Assembly (NCBI RefSeq): GCF_020524045.1
Contig: NZ_JAIVKL010000001.1
Span: 124,001 to 188,000, forward strand
DNA: 64,000 nt
Direction of reading: 5' to 3'
Origin: Metabacillus litoralis
GTDB taxonomy: Bacteria; Bacillota; Bacilli; Bacillales; Bacillaceae
The notes below the pieces were generated by a model. That model did no database searches, was not told where the DNA came from, and worked only from the letters and a program-made list of their open reading frames with translations. Below, in pieces: positions 35,501 to 43,320 of this stretch. The position numbers and the translations under genes are program-made. The stretch's first letter is position 1. Every line of letters begins with the position of its first letter.

Positions 35501-36968
35501 TAACTTCACCCTTTACAATAGAAAGTTGTTGTAAAGCTTCGACAATCCCTAATTGATTGATGTTTATTACATGCTTTGTAACAGTGTTGGTCATGTTTTG
35601 TATTTTAGTTAAATCTATGCCCCAGAGAGATTTCTTTGATAATATGCAATTAACCAACTTTCGAATTTCCTCTTCACTGCCATCACAGGTAGCCCACAGC
35701 TTGTGAAATAAGGATAAAATTTCCTGATTTTCTACAAGCTTTATCTTTTCTCCCCCACGTTGACCACGGTAAAAATAAATCAAAGAACTTAGTGAGAAGA
35801 CAATACCATCAGGAAGTTTCTCATATTTCTTTTCATAATCGAGAAGAGTTGGTAATAATCTTGTTTTAAATTTCGATACGGAATTTAACGATATACTTGA
35901 TAAGTAATGATGAATAAATGGATTTTTAAAACGATCCATCACATCATTTGCATACTGAGTCAGCTCTTCTTTTGGTAAATTCATACTTGGTATCATTTCA
36001 TGATCAATTACTGCCTGTATATAATCTTTTACGATATCCGCTGTCACTGCTTCACTTACAGTATTTAAGTTTGCTAAATAAGCTACAGGTGTCATTAATG
36101 TATGTGCACCATTTAATATTCTTACTTTCCTTAAGCGGTAAGTTCGTAAATCTTTCACGACAAGAACATTTAACCCTATCTTATGAGCTGGAAATTCTTC
36201 CTTCAAAAATTCAGGTCCTTCGATAACAAACAAATGGTATTGTTCACCTACAACAATTAGCTGATCAATATAGCCTAATTCCGCAGTTTTTTCTTCTATA
36301 CTATCTTTTGGAAAACCAGGTACAATTCTGTCAACTAATGTATTGCAAAAAGTATTTGCCTCGGTAATCCACTCAATAAATCCTTCACCTAACCTCCAAT
36401 TTTTAGCATACTTTTCAATAATAGATTTTAATTTTATCCCGTTATCTTCAATTAATTCACATGGAAGAATAATAAATCCCTTTGAGATATCACCTTTAAA
36501 GTGTTTATATCTTTCATATAAAAAAGCTGTTAGTTTTCCTGGAAAACTTTTTTGTGGTCGATCTTCAAGCTGATCATCCTCGGAATATGTGATTCCAGCT
36601 TCTGTTGTATTTGAAATAATAAAACGCAAATCAGGGTTTCTTGCAGCGTTTATATATTCTTCATATTTATCTATAATGTTAATACCACGACTTATTGATT
36701 GGATAACCTCTCGTTCATTAACTGGTTGATTGTTTCTCATTCCTTGTAAATATAATGTGTACAAACCTTCTTGGTCATTGATTAAATTCACAGCACCATT
36801 TTCAGTAGACTGAACAACAACAACACGACCGTTAAACAAACCTTTCTTATTCATTTCATGTATCTGCCAATCACAAAATGCACGCAAAAAGTTTCCAGTA
36901 CCAAATTGAAGAACTCTTTCCGGGAACTCCTGATCAACACCTAACAACGACTTCGACAATTTCTCCAC
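35484..36968 (-). CDS. uxaB: tagaturonate reductase (altronate oxidoreductase)
   Basis: A 494-residue mannitol-dehydrogenase-family enzyme that reduces tagaturonate to altronate with NADH. Cofactor motif QFGTGNFLRAF near residue 20 and the C-terminal domain signature KVRILNGAHTLMTPVAYL near 300. The start is GTG at 36968 with GGAGGGATATC just before it; an upstream in-frame GTG (36989) lies inside the operator and is unlikely. It is preceded by a copy of the uronate operator at 36981-36998. Confidence 0.94.
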   Translation of the reverse strand: MEKLSKSLLGVDQEFPERVLQFGTGNFLRAFCDWQIHEMNKKGLFNGRVVVVQSTENGAVNLINDQEGLYTLYLQGMRNNQPVNEREVIQSISRGINIIDKYEEYINAARNPDLRFIISNTTEAGITYSEDDQLEDRPQKSFPGKLTAFLYERYKHFKGDISKGFIILPCELIEDNGIKLKSIIEKYAKNWRLGEGFIEWITEANTFCNTLVDRIVPGFPKDSIEEKTAELGYIDQLIVVGEQYHLFVIEGPEFLKEEFPAHKIGLNVLVVKDLRTYRLRKVRILNGAHTLMTPVAYLANLNTVSEAVTADIVKDYIQAVIDHEMIPSMNLPKEELTQYANDVMDRFKNPFIHHYLSSISLNSVSKFKTRLLPTLLDYEKKYEKLPDGIVFSLSSLIYFYRGQRGGEKIKLVENQEILSLFHKLWATCDGSEEEIRKLVNCILSKKSLWGIDLTKIQNMTNTVTKHVININQLGIVEALQQLSIVKGEVNDNIY

Positions 36969-36980
36969 GATATCCCTCCA

Positions 36981-36998
36981 TTTGCACACGTTAACATT
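36981..36998. promoter_or_regulatory. LacI-type operator between the regulator gene and uxaB
   Basis: On the minus strand AATGTTAACGTGTGCAAA, an imperfect palindrome around AC|GT. Seventeen of its central bases are identical to the operator upstream of uxaC (39533-39550). It lies 12 bases upstream of the uxaB GTG. Confidence 0.75.
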
Positions 36999-37003
36999 TC
37001 GTT

Positions 37004-37020
37004 TAGGGGTCAGACCCCTA
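37004..37020. other. GC-rich hairpin after the LacI-type regulator gene
   Basis: TAGGGGT, CAG, ACCCCTA forms a perfect 7-bp stem that touches the stop codon of the regulator gene. No T run follows, so it is more likely a partial attenuator or RNA-processing structure between the regulator and uxaB than a full terminator. Confidence 0.5.
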
Positions 37021-38031
37021 TCAATACTTTTTCACTTTACCAACCGTTTGACGATTCATTAATTCTGTTGGCAAGGATAGTAATTCTGATGTTTTCACTT
37101 TGTCATCCTCTAATAATTTTAAAAGTCGTTTTGCACCCACTTGGCTTATTTGTTCAATTGGCCTTTTAACTGTGGTGAGTGCTGGAGTTGTATATTTTGA
37201 AAATCCAATATCATCAAAACCAATAATTGAAAAGTCTTCCGGTACAGATAATCCAGCTTCAGTAATTGCCTTCATCGCACCAATAGCCATTTCATCATTT
37301 GAACAAAAGACTGCAGTTGGTCGAGTAGGTAATGACAATAAATCAACCATAGCTTCGTATCCACTTTCTATATCATAATTTCCCTTTACAATGTATCCCT
37401 GTGAAATCGTTAATTTATTGTCTATCAACGCATTTAAATAGCCATCTTTACGTTCTAAAGTCGATCGAAAATGTGAAGTCCCTTCAATAATTGCAATCCT
37501 TTGATGTCCATATTGAATAAGTAAATTGACTGCCTCATACGAACCTTCTCGATCATTCGATAAAATATTTATAATCGATTGATCTTCAACATGTCTATTT
37601 AATATAACCAGTGGAATTTCTTGCTTTATTACATGATAAATAAAAGTATTATCCACATCACTTTGACTCATGACGATCATTCCATCAAATCTTTTACGTG
37701 TAATAAAACTGTAGTCGTTTAAATCTTCAATTCCTTTTATAATTAAACTATATTTTTCATCAATCACCTTGTTAACACCTTTTATTGTTTCAGCAAGAAA
37801 ACTAGAAGACGTTCCTTCTGTTAAACTAGTTAAAAACAAACCGATTGTATATGATTTTTTCAGAACTAAACTTCTTGCATTTACATCAGGAGTGTAGTTT
37901 AACTGCTCGGCAATTTCTTTTATTCTTCGTTTTGTGTTTTCTTTAATTAACGGACTATTGTTTAAAGCCCTTGAAACAGTTGTATGTGAAACATTTGCTA
38001 TTTTTGCAATATCCTTAATTGTCACTACCAC
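37021..38031 (-). CDS. LacI-family regulator of uronate use (ExuR-like)
   Basis: A 336-residue LacI/GalR repressor: helix-turn-helix TIKDIAKIANVSHTTVSRALNNSP at the N terminus, hinge NARSLVLKKS near residue 52, then a periplasmic-binding-like domain with SNDREGSYEAVNLLIQYGH and FDDIGFSKYTTPALTTV. It sits inside the uronate operon, as ExuR does in B. subtilis, and should bind the two identical operators at 39533 and 36981 and respond to a uronate intermediate. A GTG start at 38031 follows AGGTAGG; a second GTG two codons later is possible. Confidence 0.88.
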   Translation of the reverse strand: MVVTIKDIAKIANVSHTTVSRALNNSPLIKENTKRRIKEIAEQLNYTPDVNARSLVLKKSYTIGLFLTSLTEGTSSSFLAETIKGVNKVIDEKYSLIIKGIEDLNDYSFITRKRFDGMIVMSQSDVDNTFIYHVIKQEIPLVILNRHVEDQSIINILSNDREGSYEAVNLLIQYGHQRIAIIEGTSHFRSTLERKDGYLNALIDNKLTISQGYIVKGNYDIESGYEAMVDLLSLPTRPTAVFCSNDEMAIGAMKAITEAGLSVPEDFSIIGFDDIGFSKYTTPALTTVKRPIEQISQVGAKRLLKLLEDDKVKTSELLSLPTELMNRQTVGKVKKY

Positions 38032-38069
38032 CGATAAAACCTACCTTTAACACTATTTAAGCTGAAATA

Positions 38070-39500
38070 TCATATCTTGTTATCCAGCTTCAAGACTGAA
38101 TTAAATTGAAAATATTCTCTGGCGTTGCCATAAGATATTCTCTGGACAATCTCTCCTAATGTATCCAAATCATTAGGTACCTCCCCGTTTTCTACCCATT
38201 CACTAATGAGCTGACATACTAGTCTTCTAAAATATTCATGTCTTGTAAAAGAAAGAAAACTTCTCGAGTCAGTTAACATCCCAATAAATTGACTAAATAA
38301 ACCAATACTTGCAAGTGTTTTCATTTGATCTAGCATACCTTTTTTTTGATCATTAAACCACCATGCTGTTCCAAATTGCATTTTGCCGCGAACTCCTCCA
38401 CCTTGGAAACTTCCTATCATGCTTGCTAGTATCGAATGATCTCTAGGATTTAAAGAATATAAAATCGTCTTTGGTAACTTATCTTCCTTTTCTAATGCAT
38501 CAAGAAATTTGCATAAAGGTTTTGCAATTAGATCATCATTCATACAATCGTACCCAGTGTCAGGCCCAAGTTCTGCTAGCATTCTCGTATTATTATTTCT
38601 CAGTGCGTTAATATGTAGCTGCATAGCCCAGCCTAACTCAGCATATTTCTCACCTAGAAAAACGAGTGTGAAAGATTTATATTTAGCTTCATCCTCTTGA
38701 CATATTCTTTCACCTTTTAACGCTCTTTTAAAGATATCATCAACTTCATTAAGGGTAGCTTCAGAAAACATCATCGTATCTATCGCATGATCTGAAACCC
38801 TTCCACCTAATTCATGAAAAAACTCGATTCTAGATTCAAGAGCTTCAAGCAACTCTTGATAATTCTCTATCTTAATATTCGTTATTGAAGAAAGCTTTTC
38901 TATCCAAAAACCAAATGTTTCCTTATTTAATTCTAGGGCTTTATCAGGACGAAAACTAGGCAATACACTTACATTAAAAGTAGTATCTTCTGATAATTTT
39001 TGATGATATTCCAATGAATCTATAGGATCATCTGTTGTACAAATAACTTCAACTTTTGATTTTTTTATTAGTTCTCTAACCGTAAAATCCGAATTAGCTA
39101 ATTTTTCATTTACTTTTTCCCATATCATTGGTGCAGTTTTTTCATTTAAAATGTCATAAATACCAAAATACCGTTGAAGTTCTAAATGTGTCCAATTATA
39201 CAGTGGGTTTCCAATAGTCATAGGTACAGTTTTTGCCCATGAAATGAATTTTTCATAATCACTTGCATTTCCGGTAATGTACTTCTCTTCGATACCGTTT
39301 GCTCTCATAGCTCTCCATTTATAATGATCACCATATAACCATGCTTCTGTTATGTTTTTAAACTGTTTATTTTCATAGATCTCCTTAGGACTAAGGTGAC
39401 AGTGATAATCAATAATCGGCATGTTTTTAGCATATTGGTGATAAAGTGTTTCAGCTACCCCATTTGTTAAAAGAAAATTTTCTCCCATAAAAGAACTCAT
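38070..39500 (-). CDS. uxaC: glucuronate/galacturonate isomerase
   Basis: A 476-residue amidohydrolase-like uronate isomerase that converts galacturonate to tagaturonate (or glucuronate to fructuronate). Motifs: IIDYHCHLSPKEI near residue 29, CTTDDPIDSLEYH near 154, LGPDTGYDCMND near 312 and RDHSILASMIGSFQGGG near 352. GGGAGG lies before the ATG. First gene of the operon uxaC-lacI-uxaB-uxaA; promoter and operator are immediately upstream. Confidence 0.96.
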   Translation of the reverse strand: MSSFMGENFLLTNGVAETLYHQYAKNMPIIDYHCHLSPKEIYENKQFKNITEAWLYGDHYKWRAMRANGIEEKYITGNASDYEKFISWAKTVPMTIGNPLYNWTHLELQRYFGIYDILNEKTAPMIWEKVNEKLANSDFTVRELIKKSKVEVICTTDDPIDSLEYHQKLSEDTTFNVSVLPSFRPDKALELNKETFGFWIEKLSSITNIKIENYQELLEALESRIEFFHELGGRVSDHAIDTMMFSEATLNEVDDIFKRALKGERICQEDEAKYKSFTLVFLGEKYAELGWAMQLHINALRNNNTRMLAELGPDTGYDCMNDDLIAKPLCKFLDALEKEDKLPKTILYSLNPRDHSILASMIGSFQGGGVRGKMQFGTAWWFNDQKKGMLDQMKTLASIGLFSQFIGMLTDSRSFLSFTRHEYFRRLVCQLISEWVENGEVPNDLDTLGEIVQRISYGNAREYFQFNSVLKLDNKI

Positions 39501-39532
39501 TATTGTTCCTCCCTTTGTAATACCTTTTGATT

Positions 39533-39550
39533 AATGCACACGTTAACATT
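39533..39550. promoter_or_regulatory. LacI-type operator upstream of uxaC
   Basis: On the minus strand AATGTTAACGTGTGCATT, an imperfect palindrome around AC|GT (six of nine positions symmetric). It lies just downstream of the predicted start site (about 39552) and is repeated before uxaB. Confidence 0.78.
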
Positions 39551-39558
39551 TCATCTTA

Positions 39559-39587
39559 ATCATAAAATAACAATTCTGAATAATCAA
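39559..39587 (-). promoter_or_regulatory. SigA-type promoter of the uronate operon
   Basis: On the minus strand TTGATT (39587 to 39582) and TATGAT (39564 to 39559) are 17 bases apart. The operator follows directly, so bound repressor would block initiation or early elongation. Confidence 0.65.
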
Positions 39588-39747
39588 TGCATTTTGTTAA
39601 ATTTGACTAACATTAATTATAGTCGTCGTTTTATACCTTATAAACCAATTTTCAAAGAAAATAACATTTGAATATGATTCCTATTAAAATCCAAACGTTA
39701 CTTTTGATTTATTTCGTTTGTTATAATTCTTAAATAGCTTCACTTAT

Positions 39748-40194
39748 TTACGAGTTAACTCTTTTCAATAATTCTTCAATTAAAACACCATTAATTTTCA
39801 AACCACTGATATCACAATCTTCAATTTCTAAATTCGACAAATTACAATTTTTGATTTGCCCTTTTGTCAAATCACAATTTTCAAAACGAATAGATTTATA
39901 TTGACCCTCTGGATGATAATTCGCTTCTCCCTCTTCAGGAAAAACTACATGGTGAAATTCTGTGCCATACATATAAACATGATCAATTAAAGCATGTGTT
40001 AAGTTTGCATGTTGAATTTTAGCTCCTGATAAATTAACATCGTTGAAGACGATATCTCTCATATTAACATTATTAATTTTCGTATTTGCTAAACTAACAT
40101 TGTCTATCGATAGACCTTCAGCATTTACTTCTTTCCATGTAGAACCTGAAATATCCGCCATCTGTAAGTTATGCTTTTGAACTTTTAATCCCAT
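39748..40194 (-). CDS. pentapeptide-repeat protein
   Basis: A 148-residue protein built from A(D/N)LXX-type pentapeptide repeats, for example SLANTKINNVNMRDIVFNDV and NLSGAKIQHANLTHA, then NCDLTKGQIKNCNLSNLEIE. These fold as a right-handed quadrilateral beta-helix. Some pentapeptide proteins mimic DNA and protect gyrase, but this one has no feature that proves such a role. The ATG at 40194 follows AGGGGGG. It stands alone between the uronate operon and a small membrane protein. Confidence 0.8.
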   Translation of the reverse strand: MGLKVQKHNLQMADISGSTWKEVNAEGLSIDNVSLANTKINNVNMRDIVFNDVNLSGAKIQHANLTHALIDHVYMYGTEFHHVVFPEEGEANYHPEGQYKSIRFENCDLTKGQIKNCNLSNLEIEDCDISGLKINGVLIEELLKRVNS

Positions 40195-40323
40195 ACAGAA
40201 TCCCCCCTTTAATTTTCCATTAATCTCAAACACATAAAGGTATTCTACAGAAATTTTAAAAACCCTTCTTATTATATGTAAATTTTTGTTAATTTTTATT
40301 ATAATCTTTTTTAGGGATATACC

Positions 40324-40467
40324 TTAATGTGAATCAATATTACCTTCAAACAATCTAGGCTCATTTTTAACATCATTTGGTTTTTCCCAATTTGTTATTA
40401 AGATGTTCATAATAACAAATAGAACAACAATTACCCATACCCACCATTTAGACATAATTTTCTTCAT
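40324..40467 (-). CDS. 47-aa single-pass membrane protein
   Basis: A short ORF with AGGGTG about nine bases before ATG. A Trp/Val-rich hydrophobic segment spans residues 7-25 (WWVWVIVVLFVIMNI) and a hydrophilic acidic tail follows (EKPNDVKNEPRLFEG). Topology is probably N-in, C-out or a signal anchor. It is 130 bases upstream of the pentapeptide gene on the same strand. No family recognised. Confidence 0.5.
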   Translation of the reverse strand: MKKIMSKWWVWVIVVLFVIMNILITNWEKPNDVKNEPRLFEGNIDSH

Positions 40468-40564
40468 TTTAATTTTCACCCTAACTTAATAAAGATAATG
40501 TAATTAATACTATCAATTAAAATCTTTTTCTTATCTTATGTAATTCCCCTAGTGGAAATTAAAA

Positions 40565-40593
40565 AATGAGAAACATTGTTGATGTTTCTCATT
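40565..40593 (-). terminator. terminator of the prolyl hydroxylase gene
   Basis: A 12-bp perfect stem (40565-40576 with 40582-40593) with a five-base loop. On the minus strand it runs into six Ts, 27 bases after the stop at 40620. Confidence 0.85.
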
Positions 40594-40619
40594 CAAACAT
40601 AGTTAATTAAACTACCATT

Positions 40620-41261
40620 TTATTTTACAACTTTTCTCCGCATCCACTGTGTTGCAGCCCACTTATCTCCAAGTAATACAGGTGCCCCACCATGTAAGGT
40701 TAGCTCATTTAAGGTTTGGTCATTATAGAAATACTCAAAATATACAGCCATACCTTTTTTGGCAGATACTGAAAAATTAAGTTTAGGAAAAAATGTTTCT
40801 CCGCCTGACTCTACATCATTTAAATACATGACAAGTGTACTTATTCTAGGATTTTTCACTATATTGTTGGAAGAATTAAAAAAGTCAAAATGTGCTTTAT
40901 ACTCCTGACCAATTTTATAATTTAAAATTTGTAGACCTTCACCATGTTCATATGGCAAACACATAATTTGGGATAATCTTTTTTCAATCCGTGTTACAGT
41001 GTCACTTTCACCTTCTTGAAAAAACATACTGCTACTTGTTCGGAGTTCTTCCTCGTTACGCGAATGTCCAATTTTGGATCGTTGTATTCTATCTTTTGAC
41101 AAATTAATTAGCTCATCACACTCTTGATCGCTTAATACATTCCCTAAAACAACAATTAATGGCTCTTCTATTTTAGCAATAATCAAAACTTCTCTATCTT
41201 CTGTTATTATTTTATTACCTCGATGATTAAATATAGTTTGTTCTTTATCAAACATTGTCAA
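40620..41261 (-). CDS. prolyl 4-hydroxylase-like 2-oxoglutarate/Fe(II) dioxygenase
   Basis: A 213-residue protein closely resembling the Bacillus anthracis prolyl 4-hydroxylase along its length. Iron ligands are visible in YKAHFDFF (His-X-Asp, about residue 120) and LTLHGGAPV (distal His, about 190), and the 2-oxoglutarate Lys in DKWAATQW. The N-terminal region (EEPLIVVLGNVLSDQECDELI) is also conserved. The enzyme class hydroxylates proline in peptides or proteins. The start is probably the TTG at 41261, ten bases after GAGG; an ATG two codons later is too far from it. No collagen-like substrate is encoded nearby. Confidence 0.88.
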   Translation of the reverse strand: MTMFDKEQTIFNHRGNKIITEDREVLIIAKIEEPLIVVLGNVLSDQECDELINLSKDRIQRSKIGHSRNEEELRTSSSMFFQEGESDTVTRIEKRLSQIMCLPYEHGEGLQILNYKIGQEYKAHFDFFNSSNNIVKNPRISTLVMYLNDVESGGETFFPKLNFSVSAKKGMAVYFEYFYNDQTLNELTLHGGAPVLLGDKWAATQWMRRKVVK

Positions 41262-41487
41262 CTTTCATCAACCTCTTCAAATGATATTATTTAGATTTCA
41301 GAATAGCTTAATACTTTTAAAAAAAGTTAATATACTTAGGTTGATTGGTTCCAATATAAAGAATCATGTAACATTTCTTTATTGGTTTGAGTTCCTCCTT
41401 TATTTCAATAAAAATGTTGTACTACTGATTTTTTTAATTTTACACCTACCATTGAAAGATGACTACTATTTTTAGAAGTATAGGCTC

Positions 41488-41560
41488 TGTTAAACTTTGT
41501 TGTTGATTTCAGTAAGGGACTGCAGAGCAAAGGAACGAACTAGTTTTCCAAACATAATTT
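41488..41560 (+). repeat. chimeric remnant of family A repeats
   Basis: About 70 bases that start like family A1 (TCTGTTAAACTTTGTTGTTG) and end like subtype A4 (CTGCAGAGCAAAGGAACGAA, then CTAGTTTT). The GC-rich core between is gone. It looks like a deletion product between two related elements. The rest of the gap from 41262 to 41619 shows nothing convincing. Confidence 0.65.
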
Positions 41561-41619
41561 ATTAATAGAAACATTAATATTTTGAATATTTAGGTGTATT
41601 CGTCTTTATGACTTCTGAA

Positions 41620-42558
41620 TTAAAAAAATCTTTTTCTCCAAAAAACAATGGCAGTAATGCTCGACAGTAGGAAAGAAATTGAAATTGCTACAAGAAATGA
41701 ATGACTATATTCTTGATATGGAATAGATACGTTCATACCATAAAAACTTGCAACCATTGTTGGTAAAGAAAGAATAATAGTAAATGAAGTTAAAAATTTC
41801 ATCACAATATTCACGTTATTTGAGATGATCGAAGCAAATGCATCCATCATTCCACTTAAAATCGAAGTATGTGTTTCTGCCATTTCAATGGCCTGCTGGT
41901 TCTCGATAATTACATCTTCTAACAATTCTTGATCATCTTCATACATTTTAAGGTAGTTACTTTTTAACATTTTTTGCATAACAATATTATTAGATTTTAA
42001 AGAAGTGGTAAAATAAACGAGACTTTTTTGTAAATTCAATAGAGAAAAGAGTTCTTTGTTTCTCATTGATTGATGAAGCTCTTTTTCAATTTTATCTATT
42101 TTTTTACTAATTTGTTTTAAATATTTTAGATATGATGTAGACATTAAATAAAGAATTTGAAAGGCGAATCTTGTCCGTTTATATGTGTGGAAATTCTTTA
42201 TTTTACCTTCTGAAAAAGAATGAAAAATAGGATTATCTTTTAAACATACCGTAACAAAACAGTTTTTAGCTATTATTATTCCAAGTGGAATTGTGTCATA
42301 CATTGCATGATCATTTTCATCAACAGATAATAAAGGTATATTTACAATGATTAAAATATGTTCCCCATCTTTTTCAATTCTTGAACGTTCTTCTTCATCT
42401 AGTGGATCTTTTAAAAACTCTATAGGAATATCTAATTCTCTCGATATTTTTTGAATTTCTTGCTCATTTGGTGAAATTAAATTGATCCAGCAACCATTTG
42501 AAATTTGATTTGTTTCTTTTAGCTTTCCTTCTTCGTTTGAGACTAAAATATTTAACAT
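41620..42558 (-). CDS. CorA-family divalent cation transporter
   Basis: A 312-residue CorA-type channel for Mg2+ (or another divalent ion). A large cytoplasmic alpha/beta plus long-helix domain occupies residues 1-245. Two C-terminal membrane helices follow, with the signature YGMN pore motif in MVASFYGMNVSI near residue 273 and a basic end WRKRFF. The ATG follows GGAGG by six bases, and that GGAGG can pair with CCUCC directly upstream. A 40-codon ORF precedes it by 26 bases. No riboswitch of the M-box type was evident. Transport direction and ion are not certain from sequence. Confidence 0.92.
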   Translation of the reverse strand: MLNILVSNEEGKLKETNQISNGCWINLISPNEQEIQKISRELDIPIEFLKDPLDEEERSRIEKDGEHILIIVNIPLLSVDENDHAMYDTIPLGIIIAKNCFVTVCLKDNPIFHSFSEGKIKNFHTYKRTRFAFQILYLMSTSYLKYLKQISKKIDKIEKELHQSMRNKELFSLLNLQKSLVYFTTSLKSNNIVMQKMLKSNYLKMYEDDQELLEDVIIENQQAIEMAETHTSILSGMMDAFASIISNNVNIVMKFLTSFTIILSLPTMVASFYGMNVSIPYQEYSHSFLVAISISFLLSSITAIVFWRKRFF

Positions 42559-42564
42559 ACTATA

Positions 42565-42581
42565 CCTCCTCTATTTGGAGG
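42565..42581 (-). promoter_or_regulatory. hairpin masking the corA Shine-Dalgarno
   Basis: In the mRNA CCUCC (42581 to 42577) can pair with the Shine-Dalgarno GGAGG (42569 to 42565) across a seven-base loop. The stem begins three bases after the upstream ORF's stop codon, so a terminating ribosome would open it. Confidence 0.6.
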
Positions 42582-42584
42582 AAG

Positions 42585-42707
42585 TCAAAAAAAACGCCAT
42601 AAAAAAAGTGAACTTTCACTTGCATTCATACTCTTGAAAAATGACTCCTCATTGACTCCCCTATTTGCCGAATCGGGTTCTGGTTCATTACTGTAATAAC
42701 TACTCAT
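42585..42707 (-). CDS. 40-codon upstream ORF, candidate leader peptide of the corA-like gene
   Basis: An ATG with AAGGAG ten bases upstream opens a 40-residue frame that stops 26 bases before corA. The peptide carries an acidic/proline run (NEPEPD, residues 7-12), is hydrophilic in the middle and ends in LFLWRFF. A predicted promoter lies 44 bases upstream of its ATG and there is no other gene between, so it should be part of the corA leader. Acidic/proline leader peptides such as MgtL control enterobacterial Mg2+ transporters; the functional parallel here is inference. It might instead be an ordinary small protein. Confidence 0.6.
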   Translation of the reverse strand: MSSYYSNEPEPDSANRGVNEESFFKSMNASESSLFLWRFF

Positions 42708-42750
42708 GAAAATTCAACTCCTTTTTATTAAATCTTTCTAAGTCTTTTTT

Positions 42751-42779
42751 ATTGTACTTTAGTTTTTACATTTTGTAAC
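42751..42779 (-). promoter_or_regulatory. predicted promoter of the leader-corA transcript
   Basis: On the minus strand GTTACA (42779 to 42774) and TACAAT (42756 to 42751), 17 bases apart. The transcript would start near 42744, giving a leader of about 186 bases before the corA ATG with the upstream ORF starting at about +38. Confidence 0.55.
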
Positions 42780-43260
42780 TGATAGAAAGAAAATTGTTCT
42801 ACTTACATATAAAAAATCTATTTTATTTTCATCGTACTTCTATCTTTTTTTTCTAATTTGTCTACTTGGGAGATAAGGAATCCGTTGTCGGACTAATTTG
42901 CATATTCATTTCTAATCCCACATCACGAAATAAAATAAATTCTCAGTTCTTTAAAATTTTCTTAGCCTTTTTAGTCACCTCATCGAAACGGTACAACTAT
43001 TCATAAAGATATTTTAGTAATTTATTATGCAAATTCGACAAAATATCCATTTCTAAGCAATCAGTAAAATGTTTAAACTAATTGATATGGCAAAGATTAC
43101 TTTTTTTCTTACTCATTTTTTTCTCCTGATATAAAAGGGATAAAGTAAAGCTCAAGGCGTTTGTTCATCTTTTGGCTAGGACGATGAGCAAGACTCTAGA
43201 AATATGTAAAGATCCTTAATCAATTAAAATACTTAATATCTAAAAAAAAACGATACGCAA
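42780..43260. other. gene-free AT-rich stretch
   Basis: About 480 bases between the corA promoter and the terminator of the acetyltransferase gene. I see no convincing ORF, RNA structure or repeat copy. Confidence 0.5.
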
Positions 43261-43292
43261 AAAAGGACCATCAATGATAAAATGCTCCTTTT
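43261..43292 (-). terminator. possible terminator of the acetyltransferase gene
   Basis: AAAAGGA (43261-43267) can pair with TCCTTTT (43286-43292) across an 18-base loop. On the minus strand it is followed by a TTGCGTATCG segment and then T8, so termination is plausible but weak. Confidence 0.4.
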
Positions 43293-43320
43293 CAGAATAA
43301 CATTTTCAGTTGTAGATAAT

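Noticed and set aside
37004-37020. Rho-independent terminator splitting the uronate operon
   Set aside because: The hairpin has no T run on the minus strand, so full termination is not supported.
41281-41475. Hydrophobic ORF of 64 codons on the plus strand
   Set aside because: No Shine-Dalgarno, odd Leu/Phe/Asn composition of AT-rich non-coding DNA, and no neighbour on that strand.
42559-42744. M-box (Mg2+) riboswitch upstream of the corA-like gene
   Set aside because: The leader is short, AT-rich and mostly occupied by an ORF; I could not find the conserved M-box helices.
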